From NCBI GenBank assembly GCA_050248275.1, contig JBFWSR010000004.1:1-64000 (forward strand): 64,000 bases of DNA, read 5' to 3'. Shown one piece after another: positions 26,495 through 35,687 of the stretch. Position 1 is the stretch's first letter; each line of letters starts with the position of its first letter. The notes below the pieces were generated by a model. The model was not told the origin of the DNA. It worked only from the letters and a program-made list of their open reading frames with translations, and did no database searches. Origin of the DNA: CAILZL01 sp050248275. Lineage in GTDB: Bacteria; Pseudomonadota; Gammaproteobacteria; Steroidobacterales; Steroidobacteraceae. Position numbers and translations under genes: made by a program.

Positions 26495-28273
26495 ATGTCC
26501 AGTAAATTCTTTGGAGCGATCCGACTGACCCTGGCGGCAGCGATATTGTTCGGCCATATCCTGTTCGCTGACTCCATTCGGGCACAGCCCCTATCGCCTA
26601 TTATCCTTACAGGCAAAGTCACTTCACTAGCGGAAGGCGTCATGGAAGGGGTGGCGGTCATCGCACAGCGAGAAGGTTCGATGGTACTGACTGCGGTGAT
26701 GACGGATGCGCAAGGTCGGTATGCCTTCCCGCGCAACCGAATGGAACCGGGCCAGTACACCGTCACCATCCGGGCGGCGGGATACGAGTTGCCGGCTATT
26801 GAGAAAGTTTCGATTGCAGCCGGGGCGCAGAAGCCCGTACGGCTGGATTTGAAGCTCGATATGGTGACCGATGCTTCGCGACTGGCCTCGCAGCTCACCA
26901 ATCTGGAATGGCTCAACAGCATCCCCGGCACGCCTCAACAAAGGGATATGTTGATGCGCACCGCTGTCCCTTGCGGGTTCTGTCATACGCTGGAACGGGT
27001 CATGCGTTCGACCCACACTGCCGATGAATTTCTTTCGGTGATTCAGCGCATGATGACTTACGACTCCGATCATGCTTCCGCTGATCGGCCGCAGGTGACC
27101 ATGCCGCCTCAGCCTGTCGAGGGGTTGGTCTATGGAGTCTACGGCGGCTTTGAGGCAAAGCGTCTGGCCGAATACCTTGCCTCGATCAATCTGAGTGGCG
27201 GGAGAAAGACGTGGACATATCCCTTGCAGACCATGCCTCGCCCGAAAGGGAAGGCGACCCGTGCAATCGTTACTGTCTATCCCATTCCACGCCAGCCCAG
27301 TGTGATTCACGATCTGGATGTCGATTCAAAAGGTAATGTCTGGTACGGCAATTCCGGGTGGGACTATATCGGCAAGCTTGATCCCCGAAGCGGTACGTTC
27401 AGCGAATGGGAGGCGCCCAACTACCTGCCAGCCACGCAATTCGGGTTACCGCGCAGACTGGGTGTTCAGGACATTCAGGTCGATTCAAATGACGATGTAT
27501 GGGCTGCCGTAGGGGGCACCAGAATGGCCAGGTTCAATGTCAAGACGGAAACCTGGTCGACGTTTGATTTGCCGATCTCCCCGGCAGTCAGCCCCTTTTT
27601 CATCAGCCCATTTCGTGACGGCGACCATACGGTCTGGACTACCGGGCATACACAGAATCCCGATGGTACGCTGAGCGGGCAGAAGGCATTCCGCCTGCAT
27701 GTCACCACCGGGAAGGTAGACGGTGGTTATCCGTTGTTCGATGGGCTGCCACCGCCGCAGGATCCGGTTCGCCTGGGTGCTGAGCATTACTGCTACATGA
27801 TGGACAGGGATGCCAACGATAACTTCATTGGCACGGATGCATTTGGTTCCAACATCGTGCGCGTCGATGCCAACACTGGCAAGGCGACACTCTATCCAAC
27901 GCCGACCCCGTGGGCATTTCCACGCCGTGGCTATACGGATGACCAAAACCGCTTCTGGTTCGGGGAGTTTTATGCGGACAACATTGGCGTGTTTGACGCG
28001 GATCAGAAAACCATCCGGGAGTTTCCTGTTTCCACCCAATACATTGCGCCTTACTACGCCAGACCCGACAAGCAGGGTAACATCTGGGTATCCAGCAATG
28101 GCTCCGATCGTTTGATCCGGTTGAATCCGAAAACCGGCGAGGTACTGCTGTATCTGATGCCGGTCTACTACGACGCACGCAAAGTGGTGGTCGATCCCTC
28201 GACAAAAATGACCACTATATGGCTGCCCAACAAAAACACGGGGCAACTCATCAGGGTCGAGGCGCTGGACTGA
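26495..28273 (+). CDS. Exported beta-propeller protein with Ig-like domain and heme motif
   Basis: The 592-aa product has a signal peptide, a carboxypeptidase-regulatory-like domain (about 40-115, LTGKVTSLAEGVMEGVAVIA, GQYTVTIRAAGYE), a CGFCH motif at residues 160-164 with a possible heme, and a C-terminal propeller of the virginiamycin B lyase/SMP-30 type (VIHDLDVDSKGNVWYGNSGWDYIGKLDP, VQDIQVDSNDDVWAAV, QGNIWVSSNGSDRLIRLNPKTGEV). The domain order resembles uncharacterised propeller proteins of catabolic islands. A lyase, lactonase or dehydrogenase role are all possible; the heme motif favours redox work. GGGGG lies before the start. It ends 130 bases before the second sigma gene. Confidence 0.75.
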   Translation: MSSKFFGAIRLTLAAAILFGHILFADSIRAQPLSPIILTGKVTSLAEGVMEGVAVIAQREGSMVLTAVMTDAQGRYAFPRNRMEPGQYTVTIRAAGYELPAIEKVSIAAGAQKPVRLDLKLDMVTDASRLASQLTNLEWLNSIPGTPQQRDMLMRTAVPCGFCHTLERVMRSTHTADEFLSVIQRMMTYDSDHASADRPQVTMPPQPVEGLVYGVYGGFEAKRLAEYLASINLSGGRKTWTYPLQTMPRPKGKATRAIVTVYPIPRQPSVIHDLDVDSKGNVWYGNSGWDYIGKLDPRSGTFSEWEAPNYLPATQFGLPRRLGVQDIQVDSNDDVWAAVGGTRMARFNVKTETWSTFDLPISPAVSPFFISPFRDGDHTVWTTGHTQNPDGTLSGQKAFRLHVTTGKVDGGYPLFDGLPPPQDPVRLGAEHYCYMMDRDANDNFIGTDAFGSNIVRVDANTGKATLYPTPTPWAFPRRGYTDDQNRFWFGEFYADNIGVFDADQKTIREFPVSTQYIAPYYARPDKQGNIWVSSNGSDRLIRLNPKTGEVLLYLMPVYYDARKVVVDPSTKMTTIWLPNKNTGQLIRVEALD

Positions 28274-28320
28274 GCATCGCCGCCGATGATGCCGGGCTGG
28301 GTTCTATCCATGGAAAAAGT

Positions 28321-28352
28321 GGTGTCCCAATACCTCGGCATTCCAGTCATAT
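28321..28352 (+). promoter_or_regulatory. Candidate promoter shared by the second ECF circuit, copy 1
   Basis: GGTGTCCCAATA (28321-28332), six bases, and CATTCCAGTCATAT (28339-28352) recur exactly, with the same spacing, at 29996-30027. It sits 51 bases before the sigma gene at 28404. The other copy lies before the TonB receptor at 30107. Confidence 0.65.
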
Positions 28353-28403
28353 ACTGTGGATAAGCCATATTTCCTGCGGCGAGACAAATCACCAACCAAC
28401 TGT

Positions 28404-28931
28404 ATGAGCCGGATCGATCAAGCAACTGCCCTTGCAGCGCGGCTTTACCAGACCCGGGGCGCCGATCTGCTGCGTTACTTGCGACATCGGCTGCGCAGCG
28501 ATGCGGATGCCAAGGACATCGCGCAAGAGGCCTATTTGCGATTCATCCGGCTGAGCGACCCGGATCGCCTGCAGAACCCGGAGGCATATCTCTTCCGCAT
28601 CGCTGGTAATTTGCTGTGGGAGCAGCGACTTCGAGAGCAGGGCCAGCATGGGCAAACTCCATTGGAAGACACGCCAGTTACGGAACACACGCCATTTGAT
28701 TTCGCAGCGTCAGGAGAAGCAGCTACCCGGTTGCATGCCGTTCTCGATACCTTGCCTGTTTTGCCCCGTTCGGTTCTGATCCTGCATTTACGCGATGGCT
28801 TGACGTGTGCCGAGATTGGTGCCCAGGCAGGCATATCAGCGTCCATGGTCAAGAAGCATCTCCATAAAGCCGTCGTCCTTTGTCGTAAACGTCTGCGCGA
28901 TTTCAAGGCTGATTCAGGGGCAGAGCCATGA
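28404..28931 (+). CDS. ECF sigma factor, FecI group
   Basis: The 175-aa product has region 2 (LLRYLRHRLRSDADAKDIAQEAYLRFIRL, NPEAYLFRIAGNLLWEQRL) and region 4 (LPVLPRSVLILHLRDGLTCAEIGAQAGISASMVKKHLHKAVVLCRKRL). It is coupled to the FecR gene by an ATGA overlap. It is not close to the sigma factor at 10193, in keeping with its different candidate promoter. Likely targets are itself and the receptor at 30107. ATG 28404 was chosen over an in-frame start at 28356 because the latter falls just behind the promoter motif. Confidence 0.9.
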   Translation: MSRIDQATALAARLYQTRGADLLRYLRHRLRSDADAKDIAQEAYLRFIRLSDPDRLQNPEAYLFRIAGNLLWEQRLREQGQHGQTPLEDTPVTEHTPFDFAASGEAATRLHAVLDTLPVLPRSVLILHLRDGLTCAEIGAQAGISASMVKKHLHKAVVLCRKRLRDFKADSGAEP

Positions 28932-29980
28932 AAACGGCTGAGGAAGCAGTGGACTGGTTCAATCGACTCCGCGACCAGGACCTGTCCGACGAAGATCGGA
29001 AACGATTTTCCGCATGGCTCGCTGAATCGCCTGTACATGTGCGGGAATACCTGGATGTTGCAGAAGTATGGGCGATGCTTCATTCGTCTGCCGTATGGCC
29101 AAAGCAATCCAGTACGGAACTAATTGAGGCTATACGCAGCACCAAAGAAGCGAACGTTGTTGCATTGAGACAAGTCGATACCAACCAGCATACCGAGATT
29201 GCAAAAAGTCCGGTCTCGGTAAACCGGTTACGTTGGTATGTAGCCGTTTCCCTGGCTGCCAGTTTCATTCTGATCGGGTTGCTGTTCGCATGGCCACGCC
29301 TGAACGCCGGTTATGCCTCTTACGCAACCCAGCGTGGTGAGCAGCGTTCTGTCGTATTGCCGGATGGTTCCGTAGTGCAAATGAACACACTGTCAAAACT
29401 AGTGGTTCGTTTCGAGAACGATCGACGTCTGGTCAAGCTGCAACAAGGGGAAGCATTCTTCCGGGTAACCCATGATAAAACCCGACCTTTTGATGTGGAA
29501 ACGCCTTTCGCCGTCGTACGTGCTGTGGGCACGGAATTCAATGTCTATAACCGTCAGGCAAGCATGCAGGTTGCGGTCGTGGAAGGACGGGTCAGGGTGG
29601 CATCAGCCATTGATGACGGCGACAACAACCATAAAGACAGGATGACGCGCGCCAGCGTCGATCTCACTCCTCAGCAATCCGTTGACGTAAGCGCTCAGGG
29701 AAGGATTGGCGTGCCACGAATGAATCCCGACATCCAGATGGCGACCGCATGGATACAGCGGCGCATTGCTCTTGATGACGAACGGCTAGATACCGCCGTT
29801 CAGGAATTTAACCGCTACAACCGCATCCAGATGCAGGTGCAGGACCCTGAACTGGCTGGTTTACGTATCAGCGGCGTATTTGATGCCGACGACCCAAGTG
29901 CGCTCATAAAATATTTGCAGCACAGCCAGGGTGTACAGATAAAACAAATAAACAACAGATTTATCCTGCGGCGCGAGTAG
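28928..29980 (+). CDS. FecR-type anti-sigma regulator
   Basis: The 350-aa protein has a cytoplasmic DUF4880 part (EEAVDWFNRLRDQDLSDEDRKRFSAWLAESPVHVREYL), one membrane segment (about residues 102-120, WYVAVSLAASFILIGLLFAW), a periplasmic FecR domain (GEQRSVVLPDGSVVQMNTLSKLVV, RAVGTEFNVYNRQ) and a terminal STN-like region (FNRYNRIQMQV, ISGVFDADDPSALIKYL). It senses the state of the TonB receptor at 30107 and controls the upstream sigma factor. Its start overlaps the sigma gene stop (ATGA). Confidence 0.9.
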   Translation: MKTAEEAVDWFNRLRDQDLSDEDRKRFSAWLAESPVHVREYLDVAEVWAMLHSSAVWPKQSSTELIEAIRSTKEANVVALRQVDTNQHTEIAKSPVSVNRLRWYVAVSLAASFILIGLLFAWPRLNAGYASYATQRGEQRSVVLPDGSVVQMNTLSKLVVRFENDRRLVKLQQGEAFFRVTHDKTRPFDVETPFAVVRAVGTEFNVYNRQASMQVAVVEGRVRVASAIDDGDNNHKDRMTRASVDLTPQQSVDVSAQGRIGVPRMNPDIQMATAWIQRRIALDDERLDTAVQEFNRYNRIQMQVQDPELAGLRISGVFDADDPSALIKYLQHSQGVQIKQINNRFILRRE

Positions 29981-29995
29981 CACCCTGAAAATAAT

Positions 29996-30027
29996 GGTGT
30001 CCCAATAAGCAGCCATTCCAGTCATAT
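29996..30027 (+). promoter_or_regulatory. Candidate promoter shared by the second ECF circuit, copy 2
   Basis: The exact motif pair GGTGTCCCAATA and CATTCCAGTCATAT with six bases between lies 79 bases before the receptor start at 30107. Together with the copy at 28321 it points to one sigma factor driving its own gene and its receptor. Confidence 0.65.
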
Positions 30028-30106
30028 CCATACTGACAACAAATTCAGCGGGGAAGGGGAACGTTCTTCGCTGCAATGACAGCCATAAAACGAGGGGGAA
30101 TACAAA

Positions 30107-32734
30107 GTGAGCTATAAAACAATTTTCTTGACTCTCTTTATTCTCATGAGCGGCACTGCTGCTGCATACGAGAATGAATCTGCCACCCATATTGACATTC
30201 CTGCCCAGCCTCTTGCGGCAGCATTGCGCCAGTTTGCCGACCAGGCTGGATTGCAACTTGCTGTTGAAGCATCCCTTGCTTCCGGAAAAACCAGTCCGGC
30301 GATCAAAGGCGATGTTTTACCGTTGGAAGCGCTTGACAAATTGCTTGGAAACACTGGTTTGCGGTACGACGTCATTGGCAATAGAACGGTTGCCATTTCG
30401 GCATCCAACGTCAACCTGAAAAACATCTCCGAAACGAAGTTGCGCCTGGCTCAAAACGAACCCGTCCAGCCATCTGTCAAGCGCGGCAAAGAACAGGCGG
30501 TCAACCCTTTCGATTCTGGGGCATTGGAAGAAATAGTGGTAACTGCCCGTCGTCGCGAAGAAAAGCTTCAGGATACGCCCGTATCCATTACCGCGTTGAC
30601 TGCCGAAGGACTTGAACGTCAGCAGATCAACGGTACCGAAGATCTCGACATGGTCACTCCTGGCCTGCAGTTCGCCAGTTATGCGCCAATCTCCGGCAAT
30701 AACTCTGCTGCACAGGTATTCATTCGTGGCATCGGTCAGATTGATCCCACCCCTGCGGTGGATCCAGGCGTAGGCATCTATATTGACGATGTCTACATGG
30801 GGCGTTCGGTAGGCGGGGTGATGGAATTCAGGGATATCGCCGGCGTGCAAATTTTGCGCGGCCCGCAGGGCACATTGTTTGGCCGCAATACCATTGGTGG
30901 CGCCGTGCTTCTGCAGACAGTGGACCCGGGGCGGGAATTTTCTGCTGATTTTCGTCTAAAGACTGGCTCTGACAATTTGATCGAAGCTTTTTCCGCTATC
31001 AATTTGCCGATGGCAGACAATCTTGCCGCACGGCTTTCCGGCGGATTGAAGAAGCGCGATGGCTACGTCAAGCGTGCTTACGATGGACTGGATCTCGGTG
31101 ATACAAATTCGTACTCCCTGAACGGCAAGCTGAAATGGGAGCCAACCGACTCTCTCAATGTATTGCTTAAAGCTGACTATACAAATTCTGACGAGCACGG
31201 TTCACCATTCGTTTTTCAATCCATCAATGAGGCACAAGTATTTCCGATCGCGGCCAGCGTGGGTGCAGGCTGCCCTGGCGCAGTGTTCCCGCCGCCAATT
31301 CCTGTTCCCATGATCAATGATCCGCGTTGCGCCAACGATTTTCAGGCGCGTGGCCCCTTCACCAACGGCGGCACCGCAAAACTGGGCAGCACCATGGAGA
31401 ACTGGGGAGCGTCCATTCACCTGGCATGGGAATCATCGGACTGGTCCACCCTGAAGTCGATTACTGCATATCGTGATCTCAAATGGACGGGTGCGCGCGA
31501 TGCAGACAATACTCCCCTGGCTATTCTTCATACTGCAATTGACAGTCAAAGTACGCAATTCAGCGAAGAGTTGCAGGCCCTTATTGATATAGGCAGAACC
31601 AATGGCGTCGTAGGCGCCTACTATTTCAATGAGGAAAGTGATGACGAGTTGATTGCGACCATTTCGCCACCCACCCCATTTGTACTGAACGGCACTTCCC
31701 CGTCCAGAGATGTCGGCATAGTTAACCTGACTACAGAAAGCGTGGCGCTTTTTTCCCAATGGACCTTCGATGTGACGGACAGCCTGAGTCTGTCGGGAGG
31801 GATTCGCTATACGGACGAAACCAAGGGAGTACAAGGCTGTTTGATCAATCTGACGCCAGGCTCGCAACCTGTCCCGGATCCTTGTCCAACCACGGCGCCT
31901 CCTCTAACCATCGTGCGTGATCGGTTTAAACAAAATTTCACATCCACGATTGGCTCGGCATCGATTCGTTACCGATGGAATCCCTCCTTGATGACCTATG
32001 CAAGCTGGTCGCAAGGCACCAAAAGTGGCGGTTTCAATCAGCGCTACAACAATCCGCCGCCGAATTATCAGTATGTTCCCTTTGGCGAGGAAACTGCCAA
32101 CACCTACGAGATCGGTCTGAAGGCCGATATAGGCAATGTGCTGCGCATAGGAGCGTCCGCATTCACGACTGATTATAAAGACATGCAGTTGACTTACCGT
32201 CTGGGCGTCGTGCCGCTGCTGTTCAATGCGGGCAGCGCTTCGATCAGCGGTTTCGAGACGGAACTGACTTATGTGCCAACGAGAAATCTGACCATAGACG
32301 CCAGCGTCGGCTATCTGCATGACAAAATCGACAAAATCGCTTTTATCCCTGGCACAACGGCAACGGTTGGTCCGAATAACTCGTTGCCATTCACGCCGGA
32401 ATGGTCCGGCCATGTTGGCATTGCTTATATTTTCCATCCCTCCGTCAATTATGAACTCACGCCTCATATCAACTGGTCCTACACCGGCAGCCAGTTCTTT
32501 GATGCCGCCAACAGCGTTGAAGTAGCCCAAAACGAGTCGGTCAGCATCATCAATGCTTCGTTGAAATTCGAGGACATTAAAAGAGCGTGGAGCCTGAATC
32601 TGGGTGTTGAGAATGCCACGGATGAGCTGTATCCAGTGGCCGGTAATTCTTCGCTCACAACTTCAGCGGGTTATGCGGAAATCATTTACTCGCGCCCCCG
32701 CAATTGGTATCTGGAAGTTAAAAAATCGTTCTAA
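30107..32734 (+). CDS. TonB-dependent receptor with STN signalling domain
   Basis: The 875-aa transducer has a signal peptide, an STN domain (about 25-100, IDIPAQPLAAALRQFADQAGLQLAV), a TonB-box region (LEEIVVTARRREEKLQDTPVSITAL), a plug (FIRGIGQIDPTPAVDPGVGIYIDDVYMGR, LRGPQGTLFGRNTIGGAVLL) and a barrel ending LEVKKSF. It starts with GTG, preceded by GAGGGGGAA. It should work with the FecR and sigma factor just upstream. It precedes the Rieske dioxygenase operon by 88 bases, so an aromatic acid or its precursor is the favoured cargo (inference). Confidence 0.9.
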   Translation: MSYKTIFLTLFILMSGTAAAYENESATHIDIPAQPLAAALRQFADQAGLQLAVEASLASGKTSPAIKGDVLPLEALDKLLGNTGLRYDVIGNRTVAISASNVNLKNISETKLRLAQNEPVQPSVKRGKEQAVNPFDSGALEEIVVTARRREEKLQDTPVSITALTAEGLERQQINGTEDLDMVTPGLQFASYAPISGNNSAAQVFIRGIGQIDPTPAVDPGVGIYIDDVYMGRSVGGVMEFRDIAGVQILRGPQGTLFGRNTIGGAVLLQTVDPGREFSADFRLKTGSDNLIEAFSAINLPMADNLAARLSGGLKKRDGYVKRAYDGLDLGDTNSYSLNGKLKWEPTDSLNVLLKADYTNSDEHGSPFVFQSINEAQVFPIAASVGAGCPGAVFPPPIPVPMINDPRCANDFQARGPFTNGGTAKLGSTMENWGASIHLAWESSDWSTLKSITAYRDLKWTGARDADNTPLAILHTAIDSQSTQFSEELQALIDIGRTNGVVGAYYFNEESDDELIATISPPTPFVLNGTSPSRDVGIVNLTTESVALFSQWTFDVTDSLSLSGGIRYTDETKGVQGCLINLTPGSQPVPDPCPTTAPPLTIVRDRFKQNFTSTIGSASIRYRWNPSLMTYASWSQGTKSGGFNQRYNNPPPNYQYVPFGEETANTYEIGLKADIGNVLRIGASAFTTDYKDMQLTYRLGVVPLLFNAGSASISGFETELTYVPTRNLTIDASVGYLHDKIDKIAFIPGTTATVGPNNSLPFTPEWSGHVGIAYIFHPSVNYELTPHINWSYTGSQFFDAANSVEVAQNESVSIINASLKFEDIKRAWSLNLGVENATDELYPVAGNSSLTTSAGYAEIIYSRPRNWYLEVKKSF

Positions 32735-32822
32735 TCCATACCTGAACGGATCGGTTGTTTGCCAAGTATTGGAGCATGATCGTCTCCGGCGGGGCTTGAT
32801 GACGGGATAAGAGGTTCACAAC

Positions 32823-34151
32823 ATGAACACACACGATAATTTCGACAATTTTCTGAGGGTCAGTGCGGACCATTCGCGCAGCGTGCGTCGCGATCTGTAT
32901 ACAGACCCGGAGATATTCGAGCTGGAGATGCAATCCATCTGGGAACGGGTATGGGTTTACGTTGGACACGAAAGCCAACTTCCCAAACATGGCGACTTCC
33001 TGTCTACCAAGGTGGGTCGGCAACCGGTGCTGGTGGTGCGTAACAAGGCCGGCGAGGTACGGGCATTCATCAATGCCTGCCGACATCGGGGTGCTACGCT
33101 GTGTCGCACAGCCAAGGGTAATGCCCGGATGTTCGTGTGTCCCTATCACAGCTGGACCTTCAATGCCGATGGCGAGCTGGTCGGCGTCAAGGATCAGAGC
33201 GTCGGCGGTTATCCCAAAAACTTCGACAAGAAACTGCTGGGACTCACTTCAGTACCCAGACTGGAAAGTTATCGCGGCTTCATTTTCGCCTGCCTGAATC
33301 CGGATATTGAAAGCCTGACGGACTATCTGGGCAGCGCCGCCGCCATTCTCGATCTGCTGGTTGATCAGAGCGGGCAGGGGCTGGAAATATTGAAGGGACA
33401 TTCCAGTTACACCTACGATGGCAACTGGAAGATGCAGGCAGAGAACGGTGTCGACGGTTATCACGCCAGTACTGTTCATGGGAATTTCCTGGACACCATC
33501 CGGCATCGTCTGGAGTCTGCCAAGACAAAAGAAGGAGCGATCAAGGCCATGGATATCGTGGCCAATTCCTCGAAAATCAAGGGTGGTGGTTATGATCTGG
33601 GCAACGGCCATTCACTGATCTGGGGCGAATGGACCAACGCGCAGGATCGTTTCAATGTGGGACAGCGTGCTGAGGTCACTACTCGCGTCGGAGAGATCCG
33701 GGCGACATGGATTTTTGAGCGCATGCGCAATCTGTTGATCTACCCGAGCGTACTCATCATGGATGCGCCCAGCACGCAGGTGCGCATGATCCGTCCCTTG
33801 TCGGTGAACAAGACCGAAGTGCAGATTTTCTGCATTGCACCCGTGGGTGAACCTGCCGAGGATCGTCGCAATCGTATTCGTTACTACGAAGATTTCTACA
33901 ACGCCAGCGGCATGGCTACGCCGGACGATCTGTCGGAATTTGCGGCTTCCCAGAACGGTTTCATGGGCGCTCATTCTCCCTGGAGCGACATCAGCCGCGG
34001 CACGGCGCACGAAGTGGCCGGTGCGGATGAACATGCCCGTGCGCTTGACCTGAAACCGGTCAAGAGCGGTGTCTGGGTGGATGACGAAGTAGTTTATGAA
34101 GGGCAATACCGGCAATGGATCAAGCTGATGAATGCCGGGGCGAGGGGATGA
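32823..34151 (+). CDS. Rieske oxygenase alpha subunit, benzoate-dioxygenase-like
   Basis: The 442-aa product matches the BenA/toluate/anthranilate dioxygenase alpha group (about 450 aa). The Rieske cluster ligands are Cys86, His88 (CRHRGATLC) and Cys106, His109 (CPYHSW). The mononuclear iron ligands are His214 and His219 (NGVDGYHASTVHG) plus Asp368 or Asp369 (SGMATPDDLSEF); Asp211 fits the bridging residue. It adds dioxygen to an aromatic acid ring using electrons from a reductase. The beta subunit follows 3 bases later. No reductase gene is present in the window. His-Gly-Asn-Phe replaces the His-Trp/Tyr-Asn-Tyr of BenA next to the active site, so the substrate may not be benzoate; salicylate or a substituted benzoate are possible. 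Confidence 0.88.
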   Translation: MNTHDNFDNFLRVSADHSRSVRRDLYTDPEIFELEMQSIWERVWVYVGHESQLPKHGDFLSTKVGRQPVLVVRNKAGEVRAFINACRHRGATLCRTAKGNARMFVCPYHSWTFNADGELVGVKDQSVGGYPKNFDKKLLGLTSVPRLESYRGFIFACLNPDIESLTDYLGSAAAILDLLVDQSGQGLEILKGHSSYTYDGNWKMQAENGVDGYHASTVHGNFLDTIRHRLESAKTKEGAIKAMDIVANSSKIKGGGYDLGNGHSLIWGEWTNAQDRFNVGQRAEVTTRVGEIRATWIFERMRNLLIYPSVLIMDAPSTQVRMIRPLSVNKTEVQIFCIAPVGEPAEDRRNRIRYYEDFYNASGMATPDDLSEFAASQNGFMGAHSPWSDISRGTAHEVAGADEHARALDLKPVKSGVWVDDEVVYEGQYRQWIKLMNAGARG

Positions 34152-34154
34152 GTC

Positions 34155-34649
34155 ATGAGTGAGCAACAATTGCATAGTGAAGTGGCCCGGTTCCTGTATC
34201 TGGAAGCGCGCCTGCTGGACGAGCAACGCTGGGACGAGTGGTTGAACCTGTATGTCGAGGGTGCGACCTATTGGATTCCGGCCTGGGATTCGGAGCATGA
34301 ACTCACCGACGATCCCGACAGCCAGTTGTCGTTGATCTATTACTCGTCTCGCCAGGGACTTGAAGATCGCGTCTATCGCGTACGGACCGGCCGTTCCTCG
34401 GCTTCGACGCCTTTACCGAGAACTTGTCATCTGGTTACTAACGTGATGGTAAGAGCGAACGGCGCTAATCAAGTCTCGGTGGACGCCTGCTACCAGACAT
34501 TGCGCTATCGCCTGCAGCAGGTCGATCAGTTCTTTGGCAGCTATGCGTACGATCTGGTCAGGCAGGACGATCAGTGGAAGATTACCCGCAAAAAAATAGT
34601 AGTGCTGAATGATTGCATTCCTACAGTGCTGGATTTTTATTCGGTGTAA
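34155..34649 (+). CDS. Rieske oxygenase beta subunit
   Basis: The 164-aa product has the NTF2-like fold of ring-hydroxylating dioxygenase small subunits: EVARFLYLEARLLDEQRWDEWLNLYVEGATYWIPAWDSEHELTDDP, SLIYYSSRQGLEDRVYRVRTGRSSASTPLPRTCHLVTNV and KITRKKIVVLNDCIPTVLDFYSV. This is the BenB pattern. It forms an alpha3beta3 complex with the protein encoded at 32823, with a structural role. It sits in one operon with the alcohol dehydrogenase (6-base gap). Confidence 0.88.
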   Translation: MSEQQLHSEVARFLYLEARLLDEQRWDEWLNLYVEGATYWIPAWDSEHELTDDPDSQLSLIYYSSRQGLEDRVYRVRTGRSSASTPLPRTCHLVTNVMVRANGANQVSVDACYQTLRYRLQQVDQFFGSYAYDLVRQDDQWKITRKKIVVLNDCIPTVLDFYSV

Positions 34650-34655
34650 TGCAAC

Positions 34656-35687
34656 ATGCTGGCTCTCAGAAAAATCCTTCCCCAGCCTGGCGGTCTTTCG
34701 CTGGATGAGATCGCCATGCCACAGGCTGGTCCTGGCGAAATCTGCATCGAGATCGCCTACGGCGGGATCTGCGGCACCGATCTGCATTTGTATCACTGGT
34801 CGCCTTTCATGCGTTACGCCAGGCTGCCCGTGGTACTCGGACATGAACTGGCAGGCAGAGTAGTGGAGATCGGTGCGGGAGTGACTCGTGCGGCAGTGGG
34901 CGATCGCGTCACCGTGGACAGCCACATCCCTTGTGGGCGTTGCTATGCCTGCCTGAATGAAGCTGCCCATGTGTGCGAGAACACCCGCTATCCCGGCATT
35001 CACATCAACGGCGGCTTTGCGTCGCATGTGGTGTTGCCGGAGCGCATCGTCTGGAAATTGCACGACTCTCTGCCCGATGAAATCGGCACCATCATGGAGC
35101 CTTTCGGTATTGCCGTACATGCCTCTACGGCGGCTACAGGTGTGGCCGGTCAGAACGTTGTCATCAGTGGTTGCGGACCGATTGGTTTGATGAACGTCGC
35201 CGTTGCCCGAGCGCTGGGCGCCAATCGTGTCATTGCGCTGGATGTCAATGCCCTGCGCCTGCAAGCAGCCGAACGCCTCGGCGCTGACGCAATCCTTAAC
35301 CCTGCTGACATTGATGCAGTGAAAGAAATCCGGCAGATGACTCGCGGCTCGGGCACCGATGTGTTCGTTGAATATTCCGGTGTGGCCTCATCGTTGGCGC
35401 TGGCCGGCGAAGCCCTGGCCTATGGGGGTCAGTTGCGCTTGTTGGCGGTGCCGGAAAATGCCGGTAATACTGATTTCAGCAAGTGGGTAATGAAGGGACT
35501 GACCATTCAAGGCTTGCATGGACGACGGTTTTTCTCGACCTGGTTGCTGGCCACCAAGCTGCTGATTGACAGAAAACTGGATATCCGTCCGGTCATCAGT
35601 GACATCGTGCCTCTCAAACAAGCGCCAGCCGCTTTCGAAGCGGCCGCCGCCGGTCAGGCGCTCAAGATCCTCATCAGTCCGCGATGA
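34656..35687 (+). CDS. Zinc-dependent alcohol dehydrogenase, threonine/sorbitol-dehydrogenase type
   Basis: The 343-aa MDR enzyme has catalytic zinc ligands (GGICGTDLHLYH, LGHELAGRVVEIG), the structural zinc cysteines (IPCGRCYACLNEAAHVC), and an NAD-binding domain (GCGPIGLMNVAVARALGANRVIALDVN). It oxidises a secondary or benzylic alcohol in the cytoplasm. Between a dioxygenase and an aromatic-acid transporter it may dehydrogenate a dihydrodiol or an alcohol intermediate; a benzoate-type cis-diol is normally handled by an SDR, so this is inference. Its stop overlaps the transporter start (ATGA, 35684-35687). Confidence 0.88.
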   Translation: MLALRKILPQPGGLSLDEIAMPQAGPGEICIEIAYGGICGTDLHLYHWSPFMRYARLPVVLGHELAGRVVEIGAGVTRAAVGDRVTVDSHIPCGRCYACLNEAAHVCENTRYPGIHINGGFASHVVLPERIVWKLHDSLPDEIGTIMEPFGIAVHASTAATGVAGQNVVISGCGPIGLMNVAVARALGANRVIALDVNALRLQAAERLGADAILNPADIDAVKEIRQMTRGSGTDVFVEYSGVASSLALAGEALAYGGQLRLLAVPENAGNTDFSKWVMKGLTIQGLHGRRFFSTWLLATKLLIDRKLDIRPVISDIVPLKQAPAAFEAAAAGQALKILISPR

